Assembly: GCA_015478945.1 (NCBI GenBank) | Contig: JABUQX010118674.1 | Coordinates: 12,501 to 33,093 of the forward strand | Direction of reading: 5' to 3' | DNA length: 20,593 bases | Source of the DNA: Trachelipus rathkii | Taxonomy: Eukaryota > Arthropoda > Malacostraca > Isopoda > Trachelipodidae | Shown: positions 12,331-20,593 of the stretch, in pieces | How positions within the stretch are numbered: position 1 is the stretch's first letter | How the letters are laid out: each line of letters begins with the position of its first letter | The notes under the pieces: generated by a model | Database searches by the model: none | Told to the model about the DNA's origin: nothing | What the model saw: the letters and a program-made list of their open reading frames with translations, nothing else | Program-made: the position numbers and the translations under genes

Positions 12331-12421
12331 TCTCGTCACCATATACGTTCCTGAGTGTGCTTTAGGACCCTAGCTATCGCGTGTATGTGGCGTAGCAATA
12401 CGTAGCATGCATGATGGGTTG

Positions 12422-12491
12422 GGCGTAGCACCCGTACGCCATGAAAGTAGCTGAGCTACTTTCAAGGCTACTTTCATAAAAGTAGCTGAGC
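12422..12491. repeat. Cluster of short palindromes
   Basis: GGCGTA (12422-12427) pairs with TACGCC (12435-12440). TGAAAGTAGCT (12442-12452) pairs perfectly with AGCTACTTTCA (12454-12464) around a single G. GGCTACTTT (12466-12474) then faces a further AAAGTAGCTGAGCC. The arms reuse AAAGTAGC four times in alternating orientation. Confidence 0.85.
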
Positions 12492-12520
12492 CGGACTGGA
12501 GGTCTGGCTCGGTTTCAACT

Positions 12521-12619
12521 CGAAGGCCAACGCGAACGCGACCGCCGGTGGCGATAACCGACGCAAGCGACGCCGCAAGGCCGCGAATGTTACCGGCCGG
12601 GCGCTTCGCGCGCGACCGC
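12521..12619. other. Short CpG-dense segment
   Basis: A 99-bp stretch with 23 CpG dinucleotides, in strong contrast to the surrounding AT-rich DNA. It contains ACGCGA repeats and GCGCTTCGCGCGC. It is open on both strands for about 60 codons, but that follows from composition; no domain is recognised. Confidence 0.8.
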
Positions 12620-12651
12620 TAAAATATTTAGCTGGTTTATGTTTTGTGTTG

Positions 12652-12756
12652 GTACATTTCAATAAAAATGTGTTTTTAGTGACCGTGAGGACGTAAAGGC
12701 GTTGCGCCAGGAGGGGTCCCCACTCTCACCCCCTCCTGGCGACATGTCTTTACGTC
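12652..12756 (+). repeat. Hairpin repeat family, copy a
   Basis: Lead ACATTTCAATAAAAATG, then TGTTTTTAGTGACCGTGAGG. A nested hairpin follows: outer arms GACGTAAAG (12690-12698) and CTTTACGTC (12748-12756); inner arms CGCCAGGAGGGG (12705-12716) and CCCCTCCTGGCG (12730-12741), all perfectly paired, with a loop beginning TCCCC. Same design as copies b and c. Confidence 0.85.
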
Positions 12757-12807
12757 TTACGTCTTTTCGTCTTTACGTCTTTACGTCTTTACGTCTTTAC
12801 GTCTTTA
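12746..12807 (+). repeat. (GTCTTTAC)n octamer array
   Basis: About 7.8 tandem copies of GTCTTTAC with two variant units (GTCTTAC, GTCTTTTC). The unit is the 3' outer arm of hairpin copy a, so the array looks like an expansion of that arm. Confidence 0.93.
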
Positions 12808-12810
12808 GGG

Positions 12811-12930
12811 TATGTAAAAACGTGTTTTTACTACCCCTAAGGACGTAAAGACGTATGGCAAGCTGTGTGGTGATGGGGTCCCCCCTCACCACCCCTCTTT
12901 GCGCTACGTCTTTATGTCTTTGCGTCTTTA
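12811..12930 (+). repeat. Hairpin repeat family, copy b
   Basis: Lead palindrome GTAAAAACGTGTTTTTAC, then TACCCCTAAGGAC. Outer arms GACGTAAAGACGTA (12842-12855) and TACGTCTTTATGTC (12905-12918) pair with one mismatch position; inner arms GTGGTGA (12867-12873) and TCACCAC (12886-12892) pair perfectly, with loop TGGGGTCCCCCC. It is followed by more TCTTTRYG units to 12930. Confidence 0.85.
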
Positions 12931-13029
12931 CTGTCACAACACGAGTATTATGAGTCACCTTTTCACCTATAGGCATTTTATTTAAATCGAGCTACGAGTC
13001 AATTATGCTTGTGAAATTATAAATTTATA

Positions 13030-13177
13030 GAAAGCAGAATATATAATTATGATATATATATAATATATATAGTATATAATATATTATATAATATTATATA
13101 TATATATATTATATATATATATTATATATATATATTATAGTATAATATATTATATATATAATAGAAAGAGAATATTA

Positions 13178-13212
<35 letters not shown>
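13030..13212. repeat. (TA)n microsatellite tract
   Basis: TA dinucleotides with TAATAT slips and one AGAAAGAG interruption (about 13164-13170). It directly abuts the 3' end of LINE copy 2. Confidence 0.95.
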
Positions 13213-13214
<2 letters not shown>

Positions 13215-16200
13215 TTTTTTTAACAATTTATAACACCACCGCTCACGGGCAAGCCCTATTCAAAGAGGGTGTTAAAATAAACAAAACTACAACTAACGTA
13301 AATTACGCAGATGAGGACAGACGCGGGCTTAAAAGTGAGGGAGATTAAATTGAGTAGGAAACACAGGAAGATGGAAGAGAATTCCAAAGGACAGAGGTGG
13401 CAGGAAAGAAGGAGGCACCGCAGCGAACTATTCTGGAGTTGCTAATATCAACACACAAAACTCATGTGCCGACAAGGCACCCCTTGTGCTACGAGGGCGT
13501 CTTAAAGGGGGTGCAAATGCGAATGGATAGTTCCCTCGAACACAAACCGCTGTAGTACCTATATGAAAAAGAGATAAAGCACCAACATCCGCCGCAAAGA
13601 TAGATAGGAGGGTCATGAACTAGAAAGAACGGACAGTTTATAAGTCTTTTGCCTTTGAGCTTCGACCCTATCCAAAAGCCGGGTGAAACCTGAGCCCCCC
13701 AGAAATATGAAGAGCAGTACTCCATACAAGGGCGATGAAGGCCCTTGTATAAATGGAGTAACTGTGGAAGAAGGAAAAAAAAAAGTCTCGCAGTCTAAAC
13801 AGAACTCCCAGCTTCTTTGAGGGCCGCCTTGGCCACCCTGTGATGTGAGGTTTCCAAAGACATTTTTTTGTTTATGTTAAGGCAGAGGATGTTTATATTG
13901 TCAACAGGAGAAGACGAGAGAACCGTCGAAAGAAGATAGGAAAGTTAGAAGGTGTCTTAGAGAGGGAGATTTTGAAAGAAGTTGAGTTTTTTAAAGAATT
14001 GAATTTCACAAGGTTCAGACGACCCCACCCGGAAATTCTATCCAGATCAGCGAGAATAGAATCGGAAAGATTAGAAGACGAGAGGCAATTCTAGAAGTAA
14101 AAGAGGAGCAGAATTGAAAAGAGTTGAAGAATGAAGGGTCGGAGGTCATTGGGGCGACATCATTCGAGTGATATTAGAGTTGGTGGAGTGTAGCATGGGT
14201 GAGAAGATCATGGTAATGAAATGTTAGGTGAATAGAAGTATGGGAGATGAAGACATGGAAAGCGCCGTGAGGAACAGCTCACTAGTTGACTGAAAAGTGA
14301 AGAATAAGTCGCCCCACGTCAACAACAACCGATATTGAACGATTTGAAAGATAAGAAAACTAGACATGAGTTAGCAAAGAGAAGGAGGTGTAACTCGCCA
14401 AAGGAGGGGAGCTTTGGCAGAGCAGTGAACGCGTTGCCATAGACCTCGGTCAAGATGCTTTGGATATGTCAAGCGCCACCGCGCAAGTCTCCCCCGTAAG
14501 TTCTAAGGGCGGAAAAACCAATAATTCGGTTAAATAGGAAGTAAGTCACAAGTAGACTCAACGCCCGAAAGCCGTCCACTGGCGATCGGAAAGAAGCGAA
14601 TGATAACAGATGGTCCTAAGAAGTGAAGAAGTTAAGAAGGGTTTCCAAAGATCTTAGATAGAATACAAGGTAGAGCTATAGGGCGATAGTTAGAAAGGAT
14701 CAGAGCGGCTTTTCCTATTTTTCGGAATAGGTTGGACATGTGCGGCTTCCAACACACTGGAGGAAAGTGTTAGTATTGAGACATAGAGAATATAGTTGAA
14801 CGAGGGAGGGGCCCAGATCGGAAGCACACTCCCTCAAAAACTCGGGGAGGAATGCAATCCGGGCCACCGGCCTTCCTAACGTTCATAGCTCTCAGGAGCC
14901 CATGCACCCCGATCAAGTATGTAATCAGCAGGCAAAAGACATAGGACACCTGAGAGGAAGAAGAGAAAGGAGGAATGCCAGAATCGTCAGGGTTGAGTTA
15001 GAGGAAAATAGAGGCCGAAGAGAATTGGCCTTTTTCAGTTGGAGAGTTAGCAACAGAGCCATCAGTTCGAATAAGAGGAGGAAAGGCCGATTTACAGAAG
15101 TTTGTTGAGATGTTTTTTTTTAAGTAAGTTGCAAGATTTATCAGTAAAGGTAGAACCAAGGAGGTTACGCACCTTTCGTTTGATGAAAGCCGCTTTGCTC
15201 GTCGAAGAGTACCCTGCAACGATTTCTAGCTGAATGAAATTAAGCGAGAGTGATAGGAGAACGAGAATTTCCACCCCCGATAAGCGCTGGTCTCTAGCCT
15301 GAATGGCCAGAGAACAGGCAACGATCGTACCATGGATTATGAGGAGAGAAATATTTTAGTCGAAGAGGAATGAACCTGCTCATCCGCTTATCAACGATTA
15401 CAGCTCCCCACCTTAGTGGCAGAAGCCGAAGCGTCAATCAGAGGAAGAGCAGTCATTCCAATTATAGTTAGCGTAGAAGCGACGCCAAGCTCCCCAATCA
15501 GCCCCGATCAATAAGTGCAGAAAAACGCATAGGGCAGGATGGAGCTGTTGGAGAGAAAGTATTAAAGTGTAAGAGATATAAGGTTGTGGTCAGATTTAAC
15601 CAATAGGAGCGAAAGGTAGTGTATTTATAGAGAGAAAGGACTAGTGTGGAAACATAGGTCAAGTGTGTTCAGAATTGGTTAGGTCAATCTGGAATATGTG
15701 TGTAGGTTTTTTAAATAGTTGCTCCAGATCGTTAAAAATACTAATGGAATTCGGCCTCCTCCCCACCTAGAATCAGTTAATGAGAGGCACCAAGCCATTC
15801 AGTGTGTTGTTGTTAGCATATGAAATCCCCTAAATATGGAGTGGAGCCTCTAGTAGTTGGATGATGAAATATAACAGTGCCCTCGAGTGGGATGAGGTAG
15901 TAAGATAATTCAAAGAAAGAGTGAAAATCTGTTTCTCTCACTAAAAAGAACACGTAGCAGAAGCACAAGAGTGTTTATGTTGTAGTAGAAGGAAGAGAGA
16001 TTTTGAAGCCACAGAGCATCGAAGTTAGGAGAGTCGAGATTCTCCAGACGTGTTACAGAGTATTAATGTTTACAATAGGCACACACGTCCACCCTTTGCA
16101 GACGGACAAGGTATGAAATAAGGTTACTAGTACTGGATAACATTATAACGAGTTAGAGGAATGAATTGGCTTACCATCCTGAGGGTCTTCAGACAAGAGC

Positions 16201-16830
16201 AGAGGGAGGTTAGGAATAGAGTTAGTGAGGTGATATTCCGTACAGAGGCAAAGTTAGAATGTTTAGAGCCACGGATTGTTGGTAAGTTAATAATGTAAAG
16301 CCGCGCCGCTCGGCAAACTCTGCCATCCTTTACACACACAGCAATGCCAGAAATAGACACTTTCGCAAATAAGAATAAACAAGAACAAAAGGAGAAACGG
16401 AATAAAAAAAAAAAAAATTTAACACATACTAAAGTATGATACTTAAAAAAAATTTAAGTACAAAATTAAATAAACAAATGCACTAACAATGAAAAAAATA
16501 AAACTTAAAACCTATATACTTTATACACATCGGGTAAAATTATTAATATATTTGTTAGAAAACCCAAAACTAAAAAATAAAAAAATAAAAATCTGCAAAA
16601 TAAGACTTATTTCTTAAATTATTTACAATCGCAGACCTCGCCGAAACGAATAAATGATGAATAATTACTACTATATTTTATTTCATTAAAACAAAATGAA
16701 TTGAATAAAATACACATACACTTTCACTATTACAGCACAACATAATAATTACGAATAAAATAAAATAAAGAAAAACATTCGACAAGGAGCACTTTTAAAA
16801 ACACGTCCACACTTCACAAGATTAAAACAC
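13212..16830 (-). mobile_element. Jockey-like single-ORF LINE, copy 2 (both ends present)
   Basis: Same family and orientation as copy 1. On the minus strand: 5' end at about 16830, ORF2 from about 16360 to 13285, a 3' UTR containing the hairpin GGGC-AA-GCCC (13247-13256), and a short A tail (complement of the T run at 13213-13221). Total length is about 3.6 kb. Upstream of the endonuclease there are only about 470 bp of A-rich sequence, so no gag-like ORF1 fits. TA tracts lie against both ends, so it seems to have inserted in a TA microsatellite. No target-site duplication can be recognised in such sequence. Confidence 0.88.
13285..16360 (-). pseudogene. LINE ORF2 remnant, copy 2: endonuclease + RT + C-terminal domain
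   Basis: Blocks on the minus strand: GSKHSNFASVRN near 16240-16285, the start of the endonuclease; a damaged SEDPQD where copy 1 has SETQ (near 16180); VLYLGDF near 15820-15840, where GDFN is broken by an indel; SDHNLIS with SDH retained at 15583-15594, where copy 1 has Tyr; FCKSAFPPLIRTDGSVANSP near 15045-15105; an RT fingers/palm region (14400-14800) in many frames; and a YADD region destroyed by indels near 14140-14165. C-terminal blocks RLINCPFF, YRYYSGLCSREL and STRGALSAHEFCV lie between 13440 and 13660. It is not translatable. Neither copy is better overall: copy 1 keeps YADD and GDFN, copy 2 keeps SDH. Confidence 0.85.
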
Positions 16831-16867
16831 AATATATAGATATATATATATCTATATATAATATCTA

Positions 16868-16922
<55 letters not shown>

Positions 16923-16957
16923 ATTATAAATTATATATATATATTATATATTAATAT

Positions 16958-16989
<32 letters not shown>

Positions 16990-17013
16990 ATATATTATTA
17001 TTATAATATATTT

Positions 17014-17059
<46 letters not shown>

Positions 17060-17206
17060 GAGTATATTATATATATATATATATAATAATATATATATAT
17101 TATATATTATATATATACTATATGTTATATGTATATGTATATATATATATCTATTATTAATATATATATATATTATATATATATAAATATTATATAGTAT
17201 ATATAT

Positions 17207-17245
<39 letters not shown>

Positions 17246-17271
17246 ATATATATTATATATATATATATAAA
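16831..17271. repeat. Long (TA)n microsatellite tract
   Basis: About 440 bp of TA repeats with TAATA, TATGT and TATCT interruptions, directly beyond the 5' end of LINE copy 2. Confidence 0.96.
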
Positions 17272-17600
17272 TGAAGATGAAAAAGAAGAAGTCTCACATG
17301 GTCTGTATCGGTGCTTAACAGGTATTAGTGTGTTTATATGTGTTTTCAGTAATCGCTAATGAGTTACCAACTGAAAAAAAAAGAAGAATGATGAAGTAAA
17401 AAATGGGGGTATAGAGCTGAAAAGAGATAGGAGATGGAGGTACTCGCACCAAAAAACTTGCATTTCGACTTACTTTATCAATCCTGTGTACAAAGATGTA
17501 TGTAGCTAGAGTTTTTATACATAGATTCCTATATTTTATTTATTGAAAACTTGTTTCACTGTTAAAGTTTTTGTTTTTCAAGGGAAAAGTTATCAAATTT
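17272..17600. other. No gene seen
   Basis: Unique-looking AT-rich sequence without coding or RNA signal. Confidence 0.5.
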
Positions 17601-17662
17601 TCAATAAAAACAATGTTTAGCTGACCCTAAAGTAGTAAAATAGTTCCGCAAGCCACAGTGGC
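17600..17662 (+). repeat. Hairpin repeat family, degenerate lead (copy d)
   Basis: TTTTCAATAAAAACAATG, then TTTAGCTGACCCTAAAGTAG, resembles the lead of copies a and c (CARTAAAAAC... TGACCCTAAGGAC). Downstream only a small hairpin GCCAC-A-GTGGC (17652-17662) is found. Weaker than the other copies. Confidence 0.5.
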
Positions 17663-17697
17663 TGCCCAACAAAAACATAGACACTTCTACCACCATC

Positions 17698-17751
17698 AAC
17701 AACAACAATGTCGACACCAACAACAACAGCAACAACAACAACAACAACAAC
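17698..17751. repeat. (CAA)n microsatellite
   Basis: ACA/CAA trinucleotides with a few interruptions (ATGTCGACACC, CAGCAA). Confidence 0.93.
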
Positions 17752-17782
17752 CGACTATGTGCCATTTATTCTCTCTTATCTG

Positions 17783-17783
17783 A

Positions 17784-17818
<35 letters not shown>

Positions 17819-17840
17819 TATATAATATATAGGAGTATAA

Positions 17841-17902
<62 letters not shown>

Positions 17903-17903
17903 T
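17783..17903. repeat. (TA)n microsatellite tract
   Basis: TA run with an interruption near 17832-17841. Confidence 0.95.
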
Positions 17904-18136
<233 letters not shown>

Positions 18137-18403
18137 CGTTTCGGTACAGGTGTACTTCCATGTCTGTATGTAATGACACCATCGATTTGGTCACACGAAT
18201 TTGTTTTTAAAGTAAAAATTAGGTTCCCAAACTATCTTTATCAAATATAATACCATTATGGATAGCGAATAAACGTTGACATTAACAAAATTCTCCAATG
18301 AAGCTAACCATGACCAACGTTTCTAACATAATTTTCTAACATAGCTAGATTTTTCAGATTGAGATATTAATAAAGTCACTTATTTTTATGTTTAGTACGG
18401 AAA

Positions 18404-18545
18404 CATTTCAGTAAAAACACGTTTTTACTGACCCTAAGGACTTAAAGCAGTCGGGGCAAATAGCCCCCCCTGCATGGGTCCATCACACCCTCTATCTCCG
18501 ACCCATGCTTTACTGCTTTATAGCTTTACGTACTGTTTGTCCACC
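18404..18545 (+). repeat. Hairpin repeat family, copy c
   Basis: Lead ACATTTCA (shared with copy a), palindrome GTAAAAACACGTTTTTAC, then TGACCCTAAGGAC. Outer arms TAAAGCAGT (18443-18451) and ACTGCTTTA (18512-18520); inner arms GCATGGGTC (18472-18480) and GACCCATGC (18500-18508), all perfectly paired. It ends in AGCTTTACGTAC, recalling the CTTTACGTC arms of copies a and b. Confidence 0.85.
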
Positions 18546-18717
18546 CATTTGCATGAAAATAACAGTAATATAAAATAAAGAATTGCTTACTGACCTAACA
18601 GAGAAATACTGGGAACCCAGAAGTAAAAAAGATGCCTACCCGATGTTACTTAATGTATGTTTACAATGAACATTAAGCAGAATGGATTACAGAGTACGTA
18701 ATAACGAGTTGTAGCGA

Positions 18718-18906
18718 TAGTGATAGTAGTAATAGTAGTAGTAGTAGTAGTAGTAGTAGCAGTAGTAGTAGTAGTAGCAGTGGTCGTAGTAGTAGCTGTA
18801 ATAGTAGTAGTAGCAGTAATAGTAGTAATGGCAGTAGCCGTAACAGTAGTATAGTAAGTAGTAAGTAGTAAGTAGTAGTAGTTAAGTAAGTAGTAGTAGT
18901 AGTAGT
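18718..18906. repeat. (AGT)n / (TAG)n microsatellite
   Basis: An imperfect trinucleotide tract with AGC, AAT and GGC variants. Poly-Leu and poly-Thr frames on the minus strand are artefacts of this repeat. Confidence 0.95.
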
Positions 18907-19383
18907 TATAGTAAACACAGGGTGATTTATTACTTATAAAATAAATATCACCCAACTCTTTTGCAATCGTATACCATTTTATATTTTCACTAACGCTTTA
19001 AACATGGACTTAATTGTAAACATTTAATAATAATAATAATAAATAAAAGTTCTTCAATGCCCAACTTCGAACCACTGAAGCTAGATTAAAACTAATCTTA
19101 TTCGTATCAGCGAATGATATCCGGGACGTGATTGATCGCCATTAAGCCGCAATCACAGTGAAGGATTGGTTGATTAAGAGTTAATAATACAAAGTTCCCA
19201 AAAAAATAGAATAGCTGAAGAAGATGAGTCTCGATGCTCCTGGTTCTGGAGCCTGAAGTCGGAGCTGAAACTGGATAACAGGCTCCAGACCCGGGTCTGA
19301 GTCGAGCGAAAACAGTCGCAATATACTACGCAGCACGCTGAATATTTTCTACTTGAGGATGTTTATGGCCGACAAAATGGTGA
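18907..19383. other. No gene seen; contains an 11-bp inverted repeat
   Basis: Contains a short TAA run (19026-19042) and a perfect inverted repeat TCTGGAGCCTG (19245-19255) with CAGGCTCCAGA (19279-19289). The surrounding GAAGTCGGAGCTG and TGAGTCGAG recall the GGAGTC repeat at 7691-7982. No coding signal. Confidence 0.6.
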
Positions 19384-19561
19384 ATATATATAATATAAAT
19401 TAGTTATATTTTTTACTATATATATTGTAGGTAGGGTAGGGGTATATAGATATACGTATTATATAATATATATTATATATATATATATATATATAATATA
19501 TATATATATATAAATATATATATATAGATATATATATAATATATAGTATATATATATATAG

Positions 19562-19592
<31 letters not shown>

Positions 19593-19663
19593 ATATATAT
19601 ATATATGTAATTAATATAGTCATATATATATATATATTATATATTAATATATATATATATATA

Positions 19664-19711
<48 letters not shown>
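19384..19711. repeat. (TA)n microsatellite tract
   Basis: TA repeats interrupted near 19425-19455 by GTAGGTAGGGTAGGGGTA. It abuts the 3' end of the RTE-like LINE. Confidence 0.95.
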
Positions 19712-20593
19712 TCACCTTTATTCACCATTCCCCTCTGGTAGATCTGTATTGACCTGTCAGGTGTCGCCTCTGCAGAACCTCCTCAAGTGGTTTCTATCTT
19801 CGTACATTCTTCTCTCCGCCACATCCACCATAGACACTCCTCTGACGTTCATCGCATCTTCCACCGCATCCTTCCATCTTTTCTTCGGCCTGCCCGCTGA
19901 TCTACGCCCCACAGGGATCCATTACAGCATCCTTCTTGGTCCAGGTCCCTCTTCCATTCTCTTGAAGTGCCCTACCATCTTAGTTGATTCTGTTGTAGTA
20001 TGTTTAGTGGTATTGAATCCATTTTTCTCACCTCTCTCCGTATTTCCTCACTTGTCCGCCTATCTCTCAGAGTAACTCCCTCAATCAATCTCTGCACCCT
20101 CATCTACGTCGCTTCCATTCTTCTCATTTGTGTTGTGTTCAGCGCCCAGCATTCCAATCCATACACTAGTAATGGTCTCAGTATTGTTTTGTACATCACC
20201 ATTTTTACTTTTGGTATAGCTGTTTTTTTAGTACTGTTTGTACTATCTCCCCTCTCTGATCTCCTCACCCCTCCATCATCACTCCCAAATATTTGAATTT
20301 ATCCACCTGCTGTAGTCCTCTTTCTTCTATATTGATGTTCAGTTTTGTTTCTTCCTCTAGCTATTCTCATTACATCCGTATTCTCCGTATTCATCTTTAT
20401 ACCTATTTCACCCATTTGGGCATCCAATCTGTTCAACATTTCTTGCAGTCCGCCCTCGCGCTGCTAATCAAATGGCTACAATCATCTGGTATAGTAGGTG
20501 TGCTCATTGTCCACCGCTGTCTACATTGCTCTTCAGCCGTACATCCAATGTGCAATATGAATAGCAGGGGGCAAGAGCACACTGCGCCCTGTT
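19712..20593 (-). mobile_element. RTE-like LINE, 3' part (continues past the window end)
   Basis: Minus-strand LINE whose coding remnant ends at 19757. Its short 3' tail has GGTGAATA twice (complement of 19713-19734) before the TA tract. Short tandem 3' tails without poly(A) are known for RTE-type elements. The clade name is tentative. Confidence 0.7.
19757..20593 (-). pseudogene. RTE-like reverse transcriptase, palm to C-terminus
   Basis: Blocks on the minus strand: CPLLFILHI near 20550-20575; a damaged YxDD box (tat-acc-aga-tgat, one base out of frame) near 20475-20497; MLNRLDAQMGEIGIKMNTEN near 20380-20445; VDKFKYLGVMMEG near 20270-20310; LVYGLECWALNTTQMRRME near 20105-20175; GVTLRDRRTSEEIRREV near 20030-20085; MVGHFKRMEEGPGPRRML near 19927-19982; AGRKRWKDAV near 19865-19895; and VAERRMYEDRNHLRRFCRGD, ending at the stop at 19757-19759. 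This order (thumb, YG-E-W, GVT-RDR, GH--RM, GR-RKRW, DR--WR) is usual for such LINE proteins. Several frameshifts make it non-functional. Confidence 0.8.

Noticed and set aside
12474..12662. Arg/Ala-rich minus-strand open frame over the CpG-dense patch
   Set aside because: Stop codons are rare because of GC content; no domain or neighbouring exon signal.
12746..12930. CRISPR-like array
   Set aside because: Units are 8-bp contiguous tandem repeats with no unique spacers, in eukaryotic DNA.
11790..12960. Integrated viral (nimavirus-like) segment suggested by the GC-richer composition
   Set aside because: No viral protein motif is visible; palindromes and tandem units explain the region without it.
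18650..18955. Poly-Thr and poly-Leu frames on the minus strand
   Set aside because: Translations of the (AGT)n microsatellite.

Overview
This is eukaryotic, repeat-dominated, AT-rich intergenic DNA. I find no host protein-coding gene, exon, rRNA or intact tRNA in it. The very high load of (TA)n, (TAA)n, (AGT)n, (GA)n, (CA)n and GGAGTC/GGCGGA microsatellites, together with LINE and BEL/Pao families, suggests a decapod crustacean, possibly penaeid-like. That is an inference from style, not a proven assignment.

Layout: 1-3505 holds a non-LTR retrotransposon (LINE copy 1) on the minus strand, followed by a (TA)n-(TAA)n tract to 3803. Positions 3804-4870 are AT-rich and unassigned. From 7690 down to about 4870 on the minus strand lies a decayed BEL/Pao pol: reverse transcriptase, RNase H, integrase with its zinc region, DDE core and C-terminal domain. 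It is cut off inside the RT by a GGAGTC/GGCGGA repeat (7691-7982), next to a (TA)n tract (8090-8422). Positions 8990-9260 on the plus strand look like the 3' end of a CR1/L2-type LINE. Positions 9560-10776 hold nothing recognisable. Two TA tracts flank a 40-bp unique island (10776-11144). A second kind of LINE remnant lies on the minus strand at 11330-11760.

Positions 11790-12960 form a GC-richer, strongly structured block. It has a tandem pair of ~272-bp units, a pol III B-box-like motif, clustered palindromes, a 99-bp segment with 23 CpG, and two nested hairpin repeats joined by a GTCTTTAC array. LINE copy 2 follows at 13212-16830 (minus strand, same family as copy 1, both ends present), embedded in TA tracts. 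Positions 17272-19383 hold further TA, CAA and AGT microsatellites, hairpin islands and a third member of the hairpin family (18404-18545). From 19712 to the window end there is the C-terminal half of an RTE-like LINE ORF on the minus strand, its 3' end abutting another TA tract.

Nothing here forms an operon or pathway; the elements are independent insertions. The most interesting signal is the dispersed hairpin family at about 12.66, 12.81 and 18.40 kb. It has a conserved lead sequence, but its stem sequences differ between copies while the pairing is kept. The coding remnants carry many single-base indels, which could be real decay or uncorrected long-read error.
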